Source of the DNA: a virus
IMG/VR virus record: IMGVR_UViG_3300019135_000055
Coordinates: 62,001 to 126,000 of that record
Reading direction: 5' to 3' (one strand)
Length of the DNA: 64,000 nucleotides
The stretch's first letter is position 1, and every line of letters starts with the position of its first letter. This document shows positions 44,114 to 51,567 of this stretch, one piece after another. The notes beneath the pieces are model-generated. The model saw only the letters and a list, made by a program, of their open reading frames with translations, did not search any database and was not told the DNA's origin. The translations under genes and the position numbers were made by a program.

Positions 44114-44262
44114 GATTGAATCAAAAGGCTTTTGTAGATGAAATGGGGACAGGCATTGTTTCTTACATAGATTATGAGAATAAAATAGTGGGTATTGAGT
44201 TTGATGGTATCGGTTATGAAGAATATGATTTTGAAGATAAAGATCTTATCTTATTGCAGTAA
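44110..44262 (+). CDS. Small SH3-like protein
   Basis: A 50-residue protein from TTG 44110, overlapping the previous stop (RLNQKAFVDEMGTGIVSYID, IVGIEFDGIGYEEYDFEDKD). AAAGTGAGTG supplies the ribosome site. Too short for most callers, but the composition and context are convincing. Confidence 0.6.
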   Translation: MRLNQKAFVDEMGTGIVSYIDYENKIVGIEFDGIGYEEYDFEDKDLILLQ

Positions 44263-44281
44263 TTAAAAGGAGTTGATTGGG

Positions 44282-44443
44282 GTGTATAAAGTCGACGAGA
44301 AGGTTATTGTTAATCTCTCTGGTGAAAAAGCAACTGTAAAAACAGTGGATGAACGATATCATCAAGTAGAAGTTCAATATGAAGATGGATCTTATGAAGT
44401 GTTGGGATGGCACAAAGTCAGAGGGAAGGTGGATGAATGCTGA
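44282..44443 (+). CDS. Small SH3-like protein
   Basis: A 53-residue protein from GTG 44282, nine bases after AAAAGGAG (YKVDEKVIVNLSGEKATVKT, VEVQYEDGSYEVLGWHKVRG). Overlaps the P-loop kinase gene by seven bases. Same fold style as the two preceding genes. Confidence 0.65.
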   Translation: MYKVDEKVIVNLSGEKATVKTVDERYHQVEVQYEDGSYEVLGWHKVRGKVDEC

Positions 44444-45024
44444 TAATTTTAGAGGGAGCTAGGGGGACTGGAAAGTCTTCAGTCGCGTATAGGCTAAGGC
44501 AGCGGTTAAAGCACAGTACATTGATTAACCCAACAGGCTTTCACGAAGATGGTGATGAGGGACTTGCTAAGATATCAAATTATTACGAAGGAATATTCGA
44601 CCTCTTATACAAATGGAAGGCGAGAGTGAGCGATTATACAACAATATTGGATCGTTTCTTCCCAACGGAGATGGTGTTTTCATCCCTATATAAGGAATAT
44701 GATTTTCATCAAAAATTTAAGAGCCTTTGCCAACTGCTGCCCACACTGGATGATGATATTTATATTTTCTTTTTTACGGTATCTAATAAGGAAGTTTTAA
44801 AAGAAAGACTAAACAGAGATAAGATTCAGTTTGGACAAGTGGAAGAAAGTGTAGAGGAGTCATTAAAGCAACAAGATGCTTATTATAAATACATAAACAA
44901 ATTAAAAGAATATATTGATTGGTTTAAAAATGGAAGTATGAAGATCATCGAGATTGACACGGCTTATTTGTCTCAGGATGACGTTATTAACTTTGTAATT
45001 AGGCGCATAAAAAGGAGTGAATAA
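44437..45024 (+). CDS. P-loop nucleotide kinase-like protein
   Basis: A 195-residue protein with Walker A ILEGARGTGKSSVAYRLRQ at the N-terminus, DRFFPTEMVF near residue 68 (DRF/DR-type acceptor motif) and a lid-like KERLNRDKIQFG near 125, as in thymidylate and deoxynucleoside monophosphate kinases. Fits the SPbeta yorR/yorS kinases. Likely phosphorylates nucleotides for phage DNA synthesis, or a modified base. Confidence 0.7.
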   Translation: MLIILEGARGTGKSSVAYRLRQRLKHSTLINPTGFHEDGDEGLAKISNYYEGIFDLLYKWKARVSDYTTILDRFFPTEMVFSSLYKEYDFHQKFKSLCQLLPTLDDDIYIFFFTVSNKEVLKERLNRDKIQFGQVEESVEESLKQQDAYYKYINKLKEYIDWFKNGSMKIIEIDTAYLSQDDVINFVIRRIKRSE

Positions 45025-45033
45025 TCACTCCTT
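45012..45033 (-). terminator. Terminator for the minus-strand secreted gene
   Basis: AAGGAGTGA/TCACTCCTT, a nine-base perfect stem with loop ATAA. Read on the minus strand it is followed by TTTTT. It overlaps the end of the kinase gene and may work for both directions. Confidence 0.65.
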
Positions 45034-45044
45034 CTACCAAGAAT

Positions 45045-45389
45045 TTATCGAGGTTCTACAGTAATCTTATAAATCACATAGTTATCATTGATATCATAAG
45101 CATAAACCAATGCTGTACCGAGTGAAGAATGGGAAGACACAACACCACCAGGACTTATGCTGATAAGATGGCTGCCAGAAACTATTTCCCATCTTGTATA
45201 GCCATTTAACAACAAAACATTAGAATTCCTTAGCATATGAAAATCCACTGTTGCAATGGCATCGGCAGGTTTTACAACTTGTTTAATTTGTGCTGGTTCA
45301 TGGGCAGATGCTTGATTTGCTAACGCTGGAAGAGCCAATGAAGAAATAGATAATGCTGAAACAATCAATCCTTTGTAAAACTTTTTCAT
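45045..45389 (-). CDS. Secreted small protein
   Basis: A 114-residue minus-strand protein with a Sec signal peptide (MKKFYKGLIVSALSISSLAL, cleavage near ANQASA). The mature part is a beta-rich domain (TRWEIVSGSHLISISPGGVV, HSSLGTALVYAYD), similar to bacterial Ig-like (Big) folds. GGGGG-type ribosome site precedes the start. Lone minus gene among + genes, so probably lysogeny-expressed cargo; function unknown. Confidence 0.7.
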   Translation of the reverse strand: MKKFYKGLIVSALSISSLALPALANQASAHEPAQIKQVVKPADAIATVDFHMLRNSNVLLLNGYTRWEIVSGSHLISISPGGVVSSHSSLGTALVYAYDINDNYVIYKITVEPR

Positions 45390-45514
45390 AAGATTTACCC
45401 CCTAGGTTTTGATTGTGTTACAAGTCTAGTATAGCATGTAAAAATTTAGTAATGTGTGAAGTGTTTGTGAAACTGAATAAAATATCAAATTTAAACAGAG
45501 AAAGGTAAGTGAAT

Positions 45515-45688
45515 TTGGGGGAGAATTATTTTAGAGTATTGTGGAACGGGACAAGGGTTAATCTTAAATTCCCGACTAAAAAGAAAGCAATTGCATACAT
45601 AAACAAACGAAGAGCGTTCAATTGTGAGATTCAAGAGCGCACATATGATCACAAGCTGGTGAATAGTTGGATTATCCATACATACTGA
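45515..45688 (+). CDS. Small basic protein
   Basis: A 57-residue protein from TTG 45515 behind AAAGGTAAG (FRVLWNGTRVNLKFPTKKKA, VNSWIIHTY). Not in an obvious family. The second half overlaps a minus-strand ORF that is a shadow. Confidence 0.5.
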   Translation: MGENYFRVLWNGTRVNLKFPTKKKAIAYINKRRAFNCEIQERTYDHKLVNSWIIHTY

Positions 45689-45703
45689 TCGGAGGGAAGA
45701 AAC

Positions 45704-45886
45704 ATTAGCCATCCTTATAAATTCATAGTTGATCACTTAGATTTGATTGAAGATCGGCTTGATAAGCTGTATACATATTTGGAGAATACATTTACACATG
45801 AAGAAAGAAGAGCATGGAAACGAGTAGAGGAAGATTTGATTTTTTCTCTTATGAAAATCAAAGAAATTAAAAATGAAATTTGGTGA
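45704..45886 (+). CDS. Small helical protein, apparent ATT start
   Basis: GGAGGG (45691-45696) is followed seven bases later by ATT 45704; no standard start lies in this frame near it. The 60 residues (SHPYKFIVDHLDLIEDRLDK, EERRAWKRVEEDLIF) look like a real amphipathic helical protein. One of the clearest non-standard starts of the window. Confidence 0.6.
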   Translation: MSHPYKFIVDHLDLIEDRLDKLYTYLENTFTHEERRAWKRVEEDLIFSLMKIKEIKNEIW

Positions 45887-45893
45887 ATTCTTA

Positions 45894-45922
45894 TTTACAT
45901 AAACAAATTAAAAGGATATAAT
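45894..45922 (+). promoter_or_regulatory. Family promoter before the gene at 45949
   Basis: TTTACA (45894-45899), 17-base spacer with AACAAATTAAAAGGA, TATAAT (45917-45922). Member of the conserved-spacer family. Confidence 0.7.
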
Positions 45923-45948
45923 TAAAACGTGATTTTAGAGGTTGAATA

Positions 45949-46170
45949 ATGAACTACATATGTGATATCTGCAAAGGATACACCGCACAACCGTTATGTG
46001 TAAGGGTATCTGAAGAGAAAGTTAAAACAGAAGAAGACAGAATTGAAATCAACTGTTGTAAGAAGTGTGGTGATGAAATATTTTACAAGGTTAAAAACGA
46101 ATGCCGAGGGATGAATATTAAGAAAACATTAAATCATATAGGTCGTAATTATCCCCATAAAACTAATTAA
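45949..46170 (+). CDS. Small zinc-finger-like protein
   Basis: A 73-residue protein with CDICKGYTAQPLC and CCKKCG, a double-knuckle zinc site. First gene behind the promoter at 45894. A short gap (46171-46266) follows with no recognised element. Confidence 0.65.
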   Translation: MNYICDICKGYTAQPLCVRVSEEKVKTEEDRIEINCCKKCGDEIFYKVKNECRGMNIKKTLNHIGRNYPHKTN

Positions 46171-46266
46171 AAAGATAATTTGTAATAGAGCGTGGGGATA
46201 TTCCTCTTGTAATTTCCTAGGCAAGCGCACGTTGTGACAAAATAGATATAGGAGAAGATAAAAGCA

Positions 46267-46437
46267 ATGCAGTTAGCTATCAATATTCTTGAAATCATTG
46301 GTTGTATTCTGATTGGGATTATCTCTTTGGATGAAGAGAGAAGAAGGTTTCACTCTAATGTACATACGATTATAGCATTATTGGCTGGATTATCATTTAT
46401 AACAGCAGCATTGTTATTGATTATCGGTTTGATTTAA
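46267..46437 (+). CDS. Two-span small membrane protein
   Basis: A 56-residue protein with two hydrophobic helices (INILEIIGCILIGIISL and TIIALLAGLSFITAALLLII) separated by a basic loop DEERRRFHSN. AGGAGAAG precedes ATG 46267. Function unknown. Confidence 0.65.
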   Translation: MQLAINILEIIGCILIGIISLDEERRRFHSNVHTIIALLAGLSFITAALLLIIGLI

Positions 46438-46454
46438 TAAAGGGAGGTGTATCA

Positions 46455-46544
46455 ATATTCTTTATCAAGGACTTGCTTTTTTGCTTAGCAGTACTGGACT
46501 TGTTCATTAAAGCAATCAAAATCATAGCAGAAGCGGATGTTTGA
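46455..46544 (+). CDS. 29-residue hydrophobic peptide, apparent ATA start
   Basis: GGGAGGTG (46442-46449) is five bases before ATA 46455. The frame reads FFIKDLLFCLAVLDLFIKAI and continues KIIAEADV to TGA 46542-46544. It sits between a membrane-protein gene and a well-initiated gene, with no other open frame using that strong ribosome site. Confidence 0.5.
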   Translation: MFFIKDLLFCLAVLDLFIKAIKIIAEADV

Positions 46545-46563
46545 TTTTAAGGAGGTGAGATTT

Positions 46564-46926
46564 TTGAATTTATTCAGTAGAGGTAAAACAAGCACATTCA
46601 TTAGCGGTAACGGTAAGGTCAATATTAATGGGGTTACATATGAAGGAAATAGCATTACGATAACCAATAACGAAGTTCTTATTGATGGGAAGGCTGTAGA
46701 GAGCTCTGTATCTGGAGTGGTTAAGGTTAAAATCGAAGGCAGCCCAGTTAAAGTTTACTCTGATGCTTCTGTTGAAGTGAGAGGTGACGTCTTAGGTGAT
46801 GTTGATTCAGGAGGAAGTGTAAATTGTGGCAATGTTAAAGGGAATGTAGATGCTGGGGGAAGTGTCCGTTGTGGAACTGTAGGCGGAAGTGTAGACGCGG
46901 GTGGCAGTGTAAGCATGAGAAGATAA
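46564..46926 (+). CDS. Beta-helix repeat protein, bactofilin-like
   Basis: A 120-residue protein from TTG 46564 behind AAGGAGGTGA. The second half is built of repeats: VRGDVLGDVDSGGSVNCG, GNVDAGGSVRCG, GGSVDAGGSVSM, each a VxxGGSVxCG turn as in right-handed beta helices (bactofilin/DUF3060-like). Could self-assemble or bind a surface. Function unknown. Confidence 0.7.
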   Translation: MNLFSRGKTSTFISGNGKVNINGVTYEGNSITITNNEVLIDGKAVESSVSGVVKVKIEGSPVKVYSDASVEVRGDVLGDVDSGGSVNCGNVKGNVDAGGSVRCGTVGGSVDAGGSVSMRR

Positions 46927-46947
46927 TAAAAGGAGATGTTTTTATTT

Positions 46948-47379
46948 ATGAAGAGAGTAGAATTACCAAATGAGGTAGGCAAAGCTTTGAAGGAATTGGT
47001 TGAGACAATTGGGGAAGAGGAACTTTACAAATTTGAGAACTTGCTTTGTCACTATAAACACAGTAATAAATATGAAAAGAAGACACAAAAACAAATTGCA
47101 ACTATTGTTGATTTCGTCCGAGATTCAGAAAAAAATCGTGTTGAATATTACGCTGCTTTGACAAGTGGTTTTAGTATTAAAACCGAACCTAAAAAAGAGA
47201 AGAGGAGTGACAAGGAAACAGAAGAGAACTGCAAAAATGAAGGGTTAGCAATCTACATAAAAGGAAAAATGGTTTGGGGGATTCCTTCTGAAAATTTAAA
47301 TAGCAATTTAGAGGCTCTAATTGACGGCCGTTTATTAATTAACTGGTCAAGTTTTAAAGAGCGCACATTTTTTAAATAA
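46948..47379 (+). CDS. Hypothetical protein
   Basis: A 143-residue protein, helical N-terminal half (VGKALKELVETIGEEELYKF) and a beta-like end. AAAAGGAG (46928-46935) is 12 bases before ATG 46948 and touches the in-frame ATG 46936. The stop lies in the AT-only hairpin at 47371-47395. Confidence 0.6.
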   Translation: MKRVELPNEVGKALKELVETIGEEELYKFENLLCHYKHSNKYEKKTQKQIATIVDFVRDSEKNRVEYYAALTSGFSIKTEPKKEKRSDKETEENCKNEGLAIYIKGKMVWGIPSENLNSNLEALIDGRLLINWSSFKERTFFK

Positions 47380-47395
47380 AAGTTTTTTATTTAAA
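47371..47395 (+). repeat. AT-only perfect inverted repeat
   Basis: TTTAAATAAAA and TTTTATTTAAA, 11-base perfect arms with a three-base loop, overlapping the stop codon of the upstream gene. May be a weak terminator or a protein-binding site. Confidence 0.45.
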
Positions 47396-47420
47396 AAAAT
47401 AATAAAGGGGTTTTAAAAAA

Positions 47421-47741
47421 ATGAAAATCAAAAATGTAGAACTGTACAGAGTCATTGAAAATAAATATTTACCTAATGACAGAATCGGAATCATGGAATT
47501 CGAAAATTGTGAGATGTATGAGGAAAATCAGCATATTTTCTTAGAAACAAATGAAGAAGCTATTGATTATCACACTCTCTATAATTATTTAGATAAGAAA
47601 CTATTCTTAAATGTAAGCAGGAATGAAGTGGAAAGGCCTTCGGTTATTCCAGTTAAATTTAAAAGAGATGTTCATTTAGCAAAAAAAGTAACCAGATTGG
47701 AATTTGAAGTTCAAGAACCGTGTAATATAACTATTTCTTAA
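47421..47741 (+). CDS. Hypothetical protein
   Basis: A 106-residue protein (VELYRVIENKYLPNDRIGIM, HTLYNYLDKKLFLNVSRNEV). AAAGGGG precedes ATG 47421. No domain recognised. Confidence 0.6.
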   Translation: MKIKNVELYRVIENKYLPNDRIGIMEFENCEMYEENQHIFLETNEEAIDYHTLYNYLDKKLFLNVSRNEVERPSVIPVKFKRDVHLAKKVTRLEFEVQEPCNITIS

Positions 47742-47788
47742 ACTAAACTAATTAAAAGGATGATTTAAAAGGGAGAGGAGGAAAGCCT

Positions 47789-47980
47789 GTGGCTTATGAT
47801 GAGATTGATGGCAAGTTAATTAACCCAAAAGTAAGTGATGTAATTAAAGCATTACAAGATCAACTTGATTTTTACGGCGACACACCAGTTAACTTCAGGA
47901 TTGATGGTGAAGAAGCAAGGGATGAGATTCAATTAGATCCATATAAAAATGTTCTTGTGTTGCATTTAGAGGAAGTTTAA
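47789..47980 (+). CDS. Small hypothetical protein
   Basis: A 63-residue acidic protein from GTG 47789 behind GGAGGAAAG (VSDVIKALQDQLDFYGDTPV, RIDGEEARDEIQLDPYKNV). The pattern resembles the widespread family of small proteins describing a fixed-period helix plus beta hairpin; function unknown. Confidence 0.65.
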   Translation: MAYDEIDGKLINPKVSDVIKALQDQLDFYGDTPVNFRIDGEEARDEIQLDPYKNVLVLHLEEV

Positions 47981-47994
47981 GGAGGAAAGCTACA

Positions 47995-48207
47995 ATAGAC
48001 ACATATAATGTAATCGGTTGTCGGTTTAAACACTATAAAGGTGGTCTATATAAGGTTATTGGAGAGGTCATTCATACTGAGACAGAAGAGAAGCTTGTTA
48101 CATATGAAGACATGGATGGCATTCTGTGGGCAAGGCCTAAGGACATGTTCTTTGGAAAAGTTGTTGTTGATGGAAAAGAGATAAATAGGTTCACAAAAAT
48201 AAATTAG
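47995..48207 (+). CDS. DUF1653-like protein, apparent ATA start
   Basis: GGAGG (47981-47985) is nine bases before ATA 47995, and no standard start lies in the frame until codon 40. The 70-residue product has FKHYKGGLYKVIGEVIHTE, KLVTYEDMDGILWARPKDMF, the hallmark of DUF1653, so the coding frame is certain even though the start is not standard. DUF1653 proteins are small beta proteins of unknown role. Confidence 0.75.
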   Translation: MDTYNVIGCRFKHYKGGLYKVIGEVIHTETEEKLVTYEDMDGILWARPKDMFFGKVVVDGKEINRFTKIN

Positions 48208-48223
48208 GAGATGATGCAATAAG

Positions 48224-48490
48224 ATGAAATTCTTTGAGGTGTGTGACCCATACTACGCATTAATTAAAGCAAATACAAAAGAAAGAGCATTGAAGCTTTA
48301 CACAGAAGCAGTTGCAGATGATGATGGACACTTAAGTGATGCGATTAAAGAAGTGGGCATGCTATATGCTGCAGTTAAACACAGTCGTACAGTAACAGAA
48401 GATCAAGAGCTATCTCCAATATCGGATGTTCTCGAAGAGCTTCAAAGTGATGAGGAAAGAGTTTTGATCATGGACGGAAGTTTACTTTAA
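48224..48490 (+). CDS. Hypothetical protein
   Basis: An 88-residue acidic protein (YALIKANTKERALKLYTEAV). AGGAGATGATG precedes ATG 48224. No domain recognised. Confidence 0.6.
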   Translation: MKFFEVCDPYYALIKANTKERALKLYTEAVADDDGHLSDAIKEVGMLYAAVKHSRTVTEDQELSPISDVLEELQSDEERVLIMDGSLL

Positions 48491-48521
48491 AAGATGAAAA
48501 TAAATTCAAAGGATGATGATA

Positions 48522-48866
48522 ATGGATAAAAAATATGGACTTTATTGTATGGGATCACTTGTTAACACTTATGACGATGCTATCGAGGCTCATAATGACG
48601 CTGTGTTTGCTCAAGAAGAAAGTGGAGTACCACATGAAGTGAAAGAAATTAAAGAAACAACGAATTTAAACCATTTCAAATTTAAACTCTCTGAAAAAAT
48701 ACAATCAAGATCTGACGCCGACTTCAGTAGAGTTGTATTCGAGGCAAAAAGAAGGGGTAACGCTGACTTGTATGATGTGACTAACAACATGTATGACGAA
48801 GCTTTTATTTATACAAAGTCTAACGTTGACGAGTATATCAAGAATGGTGATTGGATTTTAATCTAA
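48522..48866 (+). CDS. Hypothetical protein
   Basis: A 114-residue protein (YGLYCMGSLVNTYDDAIEAH). AAAGGATG is well spaced from ATG 48522 and too close to ATG 48513. No domain recognised. Confidence 0.6.
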   Translation: MDKKYGLYCMGSLVNTYDDAIEAHNDAVFAQEESGVPHEVKEIKETTNLNHFKFKLSEKIQSRSDADFSRVVFEAKRRGNADLYDVTNNMYDEAFIYTKSNVDEYIKNGDWILI

Positions 48867-48889
48867 ATAAATTAAAAGGATGATATATA

Positions 48890-49144
48890 ATGGAAAAATG
48901 GGTGGTTGTAGTTAAACCTGATGGAGAAACAGCTAACGGAGAAGTATACAACAATTTTGTTACAGGAGAAGATGTCACATTTACTGATTTAGAAGCTGCA
49001 GAAAAATTTGCTGCGAAGATTGAAGGGGAAGGGAGAAGAATGCAAGCAACAGTTGAGCCATTGGATAATCATGTGAACACCAAAAGAGTGTTTGATGACA
49101 GCTTTGTAGCTACATTAGAAGCAAATAGAGCATCCCAAAATTAA
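48890..49144 (+). CDS. Small hypothetical protein
   Basis: An 84-residue protein (WVVVVKPDGETANGEVYNNF, FTDLEAAEKFAAKIEGEG). AATTAAAAGGATG precedes ATG 48890. No domain recognised. Confidence 0.6.
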   Translation: MEKWVVVVKPDGETANGEVYNNFVTGEDVTFTDLEAAEKFAAKIEGEGRRMQATVEPLDNHVNTKRVFDDSFVATLEANRASQN

Positions 49145-49196
49145 ATAAAATCATAATTTTATATACTAATTAAAAGTAATCTAAGGAGGAAGAGTT

Positions 49197-49544
49197 ATGG
49201 GTGCTGCTAAAAAACTGTATGTGAAAAAAGATCAACTTGTGAGCATTGAAGAAGCTAAAAGTAATATGACAATACATACACCGGAAGGCTATTCTGTCCC
49301 TGTTGCAGTGGGAGAGCTTGTGGCCACCAATCCAAAAGGAGAGCAATACGTAGTACCTAAAAGCTACAGGAACAAATATGTCGAAGTCAAACAATTTAAG
49401 GATGCTTCATTATACGAGTCAATGGCAAAAGGATATCAAGAAATGGCTGCAATTAATTTAGAAGAGGCAAGCACCGGGTTTTCTGCGGAAAATCAAGCAG
49501 AAGAAATCACAGAGAAATTTGTTTCAGGAAGTATAAACGAATAA
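49197..49544 (+). CDS. Hypothetical protein preceding nrdI
   Basis: A 115-residue protein (KLYVKKDQLVSIEEAKSNMT, YSVPVAVGELVATNPKGEQY). AAGGAGGAAGAG precedes ATG 49197. Its stop overlaps the nrdI start (TAATG), so it is probably the first gene of the ribonucleotide reductase operon. Role unknown. Confidence 0.65.
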   Translation: MGAAKKLYVKKDQLVSIEEAKSNMTIHTPEGYSVPVAVGELVATNPKGEQYVVPKSYRNKYVEVKQFKDASLYESMAKGYQEMAAINLEEASTGFSAENQAEEITEKFVSGSINE

Positions 49545-49945
49545 TGCTTGTTACATATGAAAGCATGACAGGTAATGTTAGAAGATTTGTAAGAAAGCTT
49601 GAGCAAAAAATGCAAATTAAAACTATGGAAATCACTGAGGATTTAAAGGTTGATGAGCCATTCATACATATTACATACACAATTAAATTCGGGCAAATTC
49701 CTGAAAAAACTCAGAAGTTTATACATAATAATAAAGATTTTTTGTACGGGGTTTGTTCAAGCGGGAATCGAAATTGGGGTAGCTATTATGCTGCGGCGGC
49801 AGATAAACTCTCACAACACTATCAAGTACCAGTACTTCTTAAGTTTGAATTAAGTGGATCAGATTCAGACTTGGACAAGTTAATACAGGAGGTTAAGTTT
49901 ATTGACAGTAATCAATCAGGTGCCAAAGTGGGTTCAACTGAATAA
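49544..49945 (+). CDS. nrdI: Flavodoxin-like NrdI
   Basis: A 133-residue protein with MLVTYESMTGNVRRFVRKL (FMN phosphate loop), a central TYTIKFGQIP and YGVCSSGNRNWGSYYAAAAD, the NrdI pattern. It supplies oxidant to NrdF to build the Mn2 tyrosyl radical cofactor in class Ib ribonucleotide reductase. Overlaps nrdE by 44 bases, as is common. Confidence 0.88.
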   Translation: MLVTYESMTGNVRRFVRKLEQKMQIKTMEITEDLKVDEPFIHITYTIKFGQIPEKTQKFIHNNKDFLYGVCSSGNRNWGSYYAAAADKLSQHYQVPVLLKFELSGSDSDLDKLIQEVKFIDSNQSGAKVGSTE

Positions 49946-50627
49946 CGAAATTATGATTCAAAAAGACGGGAAGTTTCAATTCGAGAAGGACAGGGAAGCT
50001 GTACACAGTTATTTTGTTGACTATGTTAATCAAAACACTGTCTTCTTTCACGATCTCAAAGAAAAACTGGACTATCTTTTAGAGAATGATTATTACGAAG
50101 AAGAGTTTTTAAGCAAATATACCTTTGCACAGATTAAAGAAGTGTTCAAATTGGCGTATAGCTTCAAATTCAGATTCCCTTCATTCATGAGTGCATTCAA
50201 GTTTTACAATGACTATGCCTTGAAGACAAACGATAAAACGAAAATTCTTGAACGATATGAAGATCGAGTGAGTATTGTTGCTTTGTTTTTCGCCAATGGA
50301 GATGCTGAAAAAGCAAAAGAATTCACTTCACTTATGATGAAACAGGAATATCAACCATCAACACCTACTTTTCTTAATGCAGGACGAAAAAGAAGAGGTG
50401 AAATGGTTAGCTGCTTCTTACTCGAAGTTAATGATTCATTGAATGACATTTCTAGAGCAGTTGATATTTCAATGCAGTTATCTAAACTTGGTGGTGGTGT
50501 TGCACTTAATCTGAGCAAGATTCGAGCAAAAGGTGAGCCAATTAAAAAAGTTGAGAATGCTACAAAAGGCGTTGTAGGTGTAATGAAACTGCTCGATAAC
50601 GCTTTTCGGTATGCAGACCAGATGGGT
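49902..50627 (+). CDS. nrdE: Ribonucleotide reductase alpha chain NrdE, exon 1
   Basis: Encodes residues 1-242 from TTG 49902 behind AGGAGG. It contains QPSTPTFLNAGRKRRGEMVSC with a redox cysteine, SMQLSKLGGGVALNLSKIRA and AFRYADQMG. The reading ends in GGT at 50627, followed by the intron; unspliced translation stops at once (TAA 50628-50630). Spliced with exon 2 it gives a 1,086-residue precursor and, after intein removal, 701 residues, the normal NrdE size. Confidence 0.92.
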
Positions 50628-51567
50628 TAATTTGGCCCCTTTCGTCAGCAATGGCGATCGAAAACCTCTTTAATTCATGGGAACTCCCCAAAATACGGGT
50701 TTGGGTCAAATTCATACCAAAATAAAGGGGGACGATCATGAGCGAAGCAAGACGGCCACACAACAAATTAGATATCGATGAGGAATTTATTCGCAAAAAT
50801 TATTACATAATGAGCGCAAGAGAAATTGGTGAGGTTTTGGGTGTATCGCGGGAAGCAATTAATCATCGAGTAATTAAAATGGGATTACGAAAGACACAAA
50901 TACCTTTCATGAAAAGAGAGGGAGAAATATTAGTCCCAATACAAGAGCTTCCCAACTACGGGGTCACAAATCACAGCCGAGTAGTCAATCTAAAACGCAT
51001 GACCTTAGTTAAAACGAAAATTGATCGTGAGGGCTACGTTAAAGTGACTCTTAACAAAAACGGTAAAGCTGTTGACAGACGTGTTCACCGTTTAGTAGCT
51101 CTTCATTTCATACCTAACCCGAATAATTTACCGCAAGTTAATCATATTGACGGAGATAAGTCAAATCCAAGTATTAATAATCTTGAATGGGTGACAGAAA
51201 AAGGAAATGCTCAACACGCCTTAAAACATGGCTTGATTCGTGTTGGTGAAAAGAGCCCAAATGCTACAATTACTGAAAAACAGGCCCTATCAATTTTAAA
51301 AGATTTTCAAAACGGTATGACTATTTCTGAGGTAAGAAAAGCTCACCCATATGCGAGTAAATCAATTGTCGATAAAATTTGTCAAGGTGGAAACACCTTG
51401 ATAAAACGTCTTGAACGTGCAACGACTAGCCGGAAGGCGTAGGCTACAAGCGATTGGTAGCCGAAACAGGAGGCATCCCAATGGGATGAAGATATAGTCT
51501 AATCTTCGTGGTAACATGGAGCGGCCGAAAGGCGGGGCGTGTGTAGCGAACACGTCCGAATAGTCTG
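50628..51567 (+). mobile_element. Group I intron in nrdE
   Basis: 940 bases. The 5' exon ends GGGT and pairs with GGCCC just inside the intron (U.G at the joint); the 3' end is G 51567. Joining gives ADQMG-QRQGSGAAYLN, the conserved NrdE sequence. Its 3' core has GATGAAGATATAGTCTA, shared with the yorL intron. A bnrdE group I intron is known in SPbeta. Confidence 0.9.
50738..51442 (+). CDS. Intron-encoded HNH homing endonuclease
   Basis: A 234-residue protein; AAGGGGGA precedes ATG 50738. An N-terminal HTH (MSAREIGEVLGVSREAINHR), a NUMOD4-like link (ELPNYGVTNHSRVVNLK), HNH_3 core (VHRLVALHFIPNPNNLPQVN, HIDGDKSN, NNLEWVT), and a C-terminal HTH-like segment (MTISEVRKAHPYASKSIVDK). Differs in domain order from the yorL intron enzyme. 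Confidence 0.85.
   Translation: MSEARRPHNKLDIDEEFIRKNYYIMSAREIGEVLGVSREAINHRVIKMGLRKTQIPFMKREGEILVPIQELPNYGVTNHSRVVNLKRMTLVKTKIDREGYVKVTLNKNGKAVDRRVHRLVALHFIPNPNNLPQVNHIDGDKSNPSINNLEWVTEKGNAQHALKHGLIRVGEKSPNATITEKQALSILKDFQNGMTISEVRKAHPYASKSIVDKICQGGNTLIKRLERATTSRKA

Noticed and set aside
50628-50630. nrdE as a pseudogene because of the stop at 50628
   Set aside because: The stop is the first codon of a group I intron; exon 2 continues in frame after 51567.
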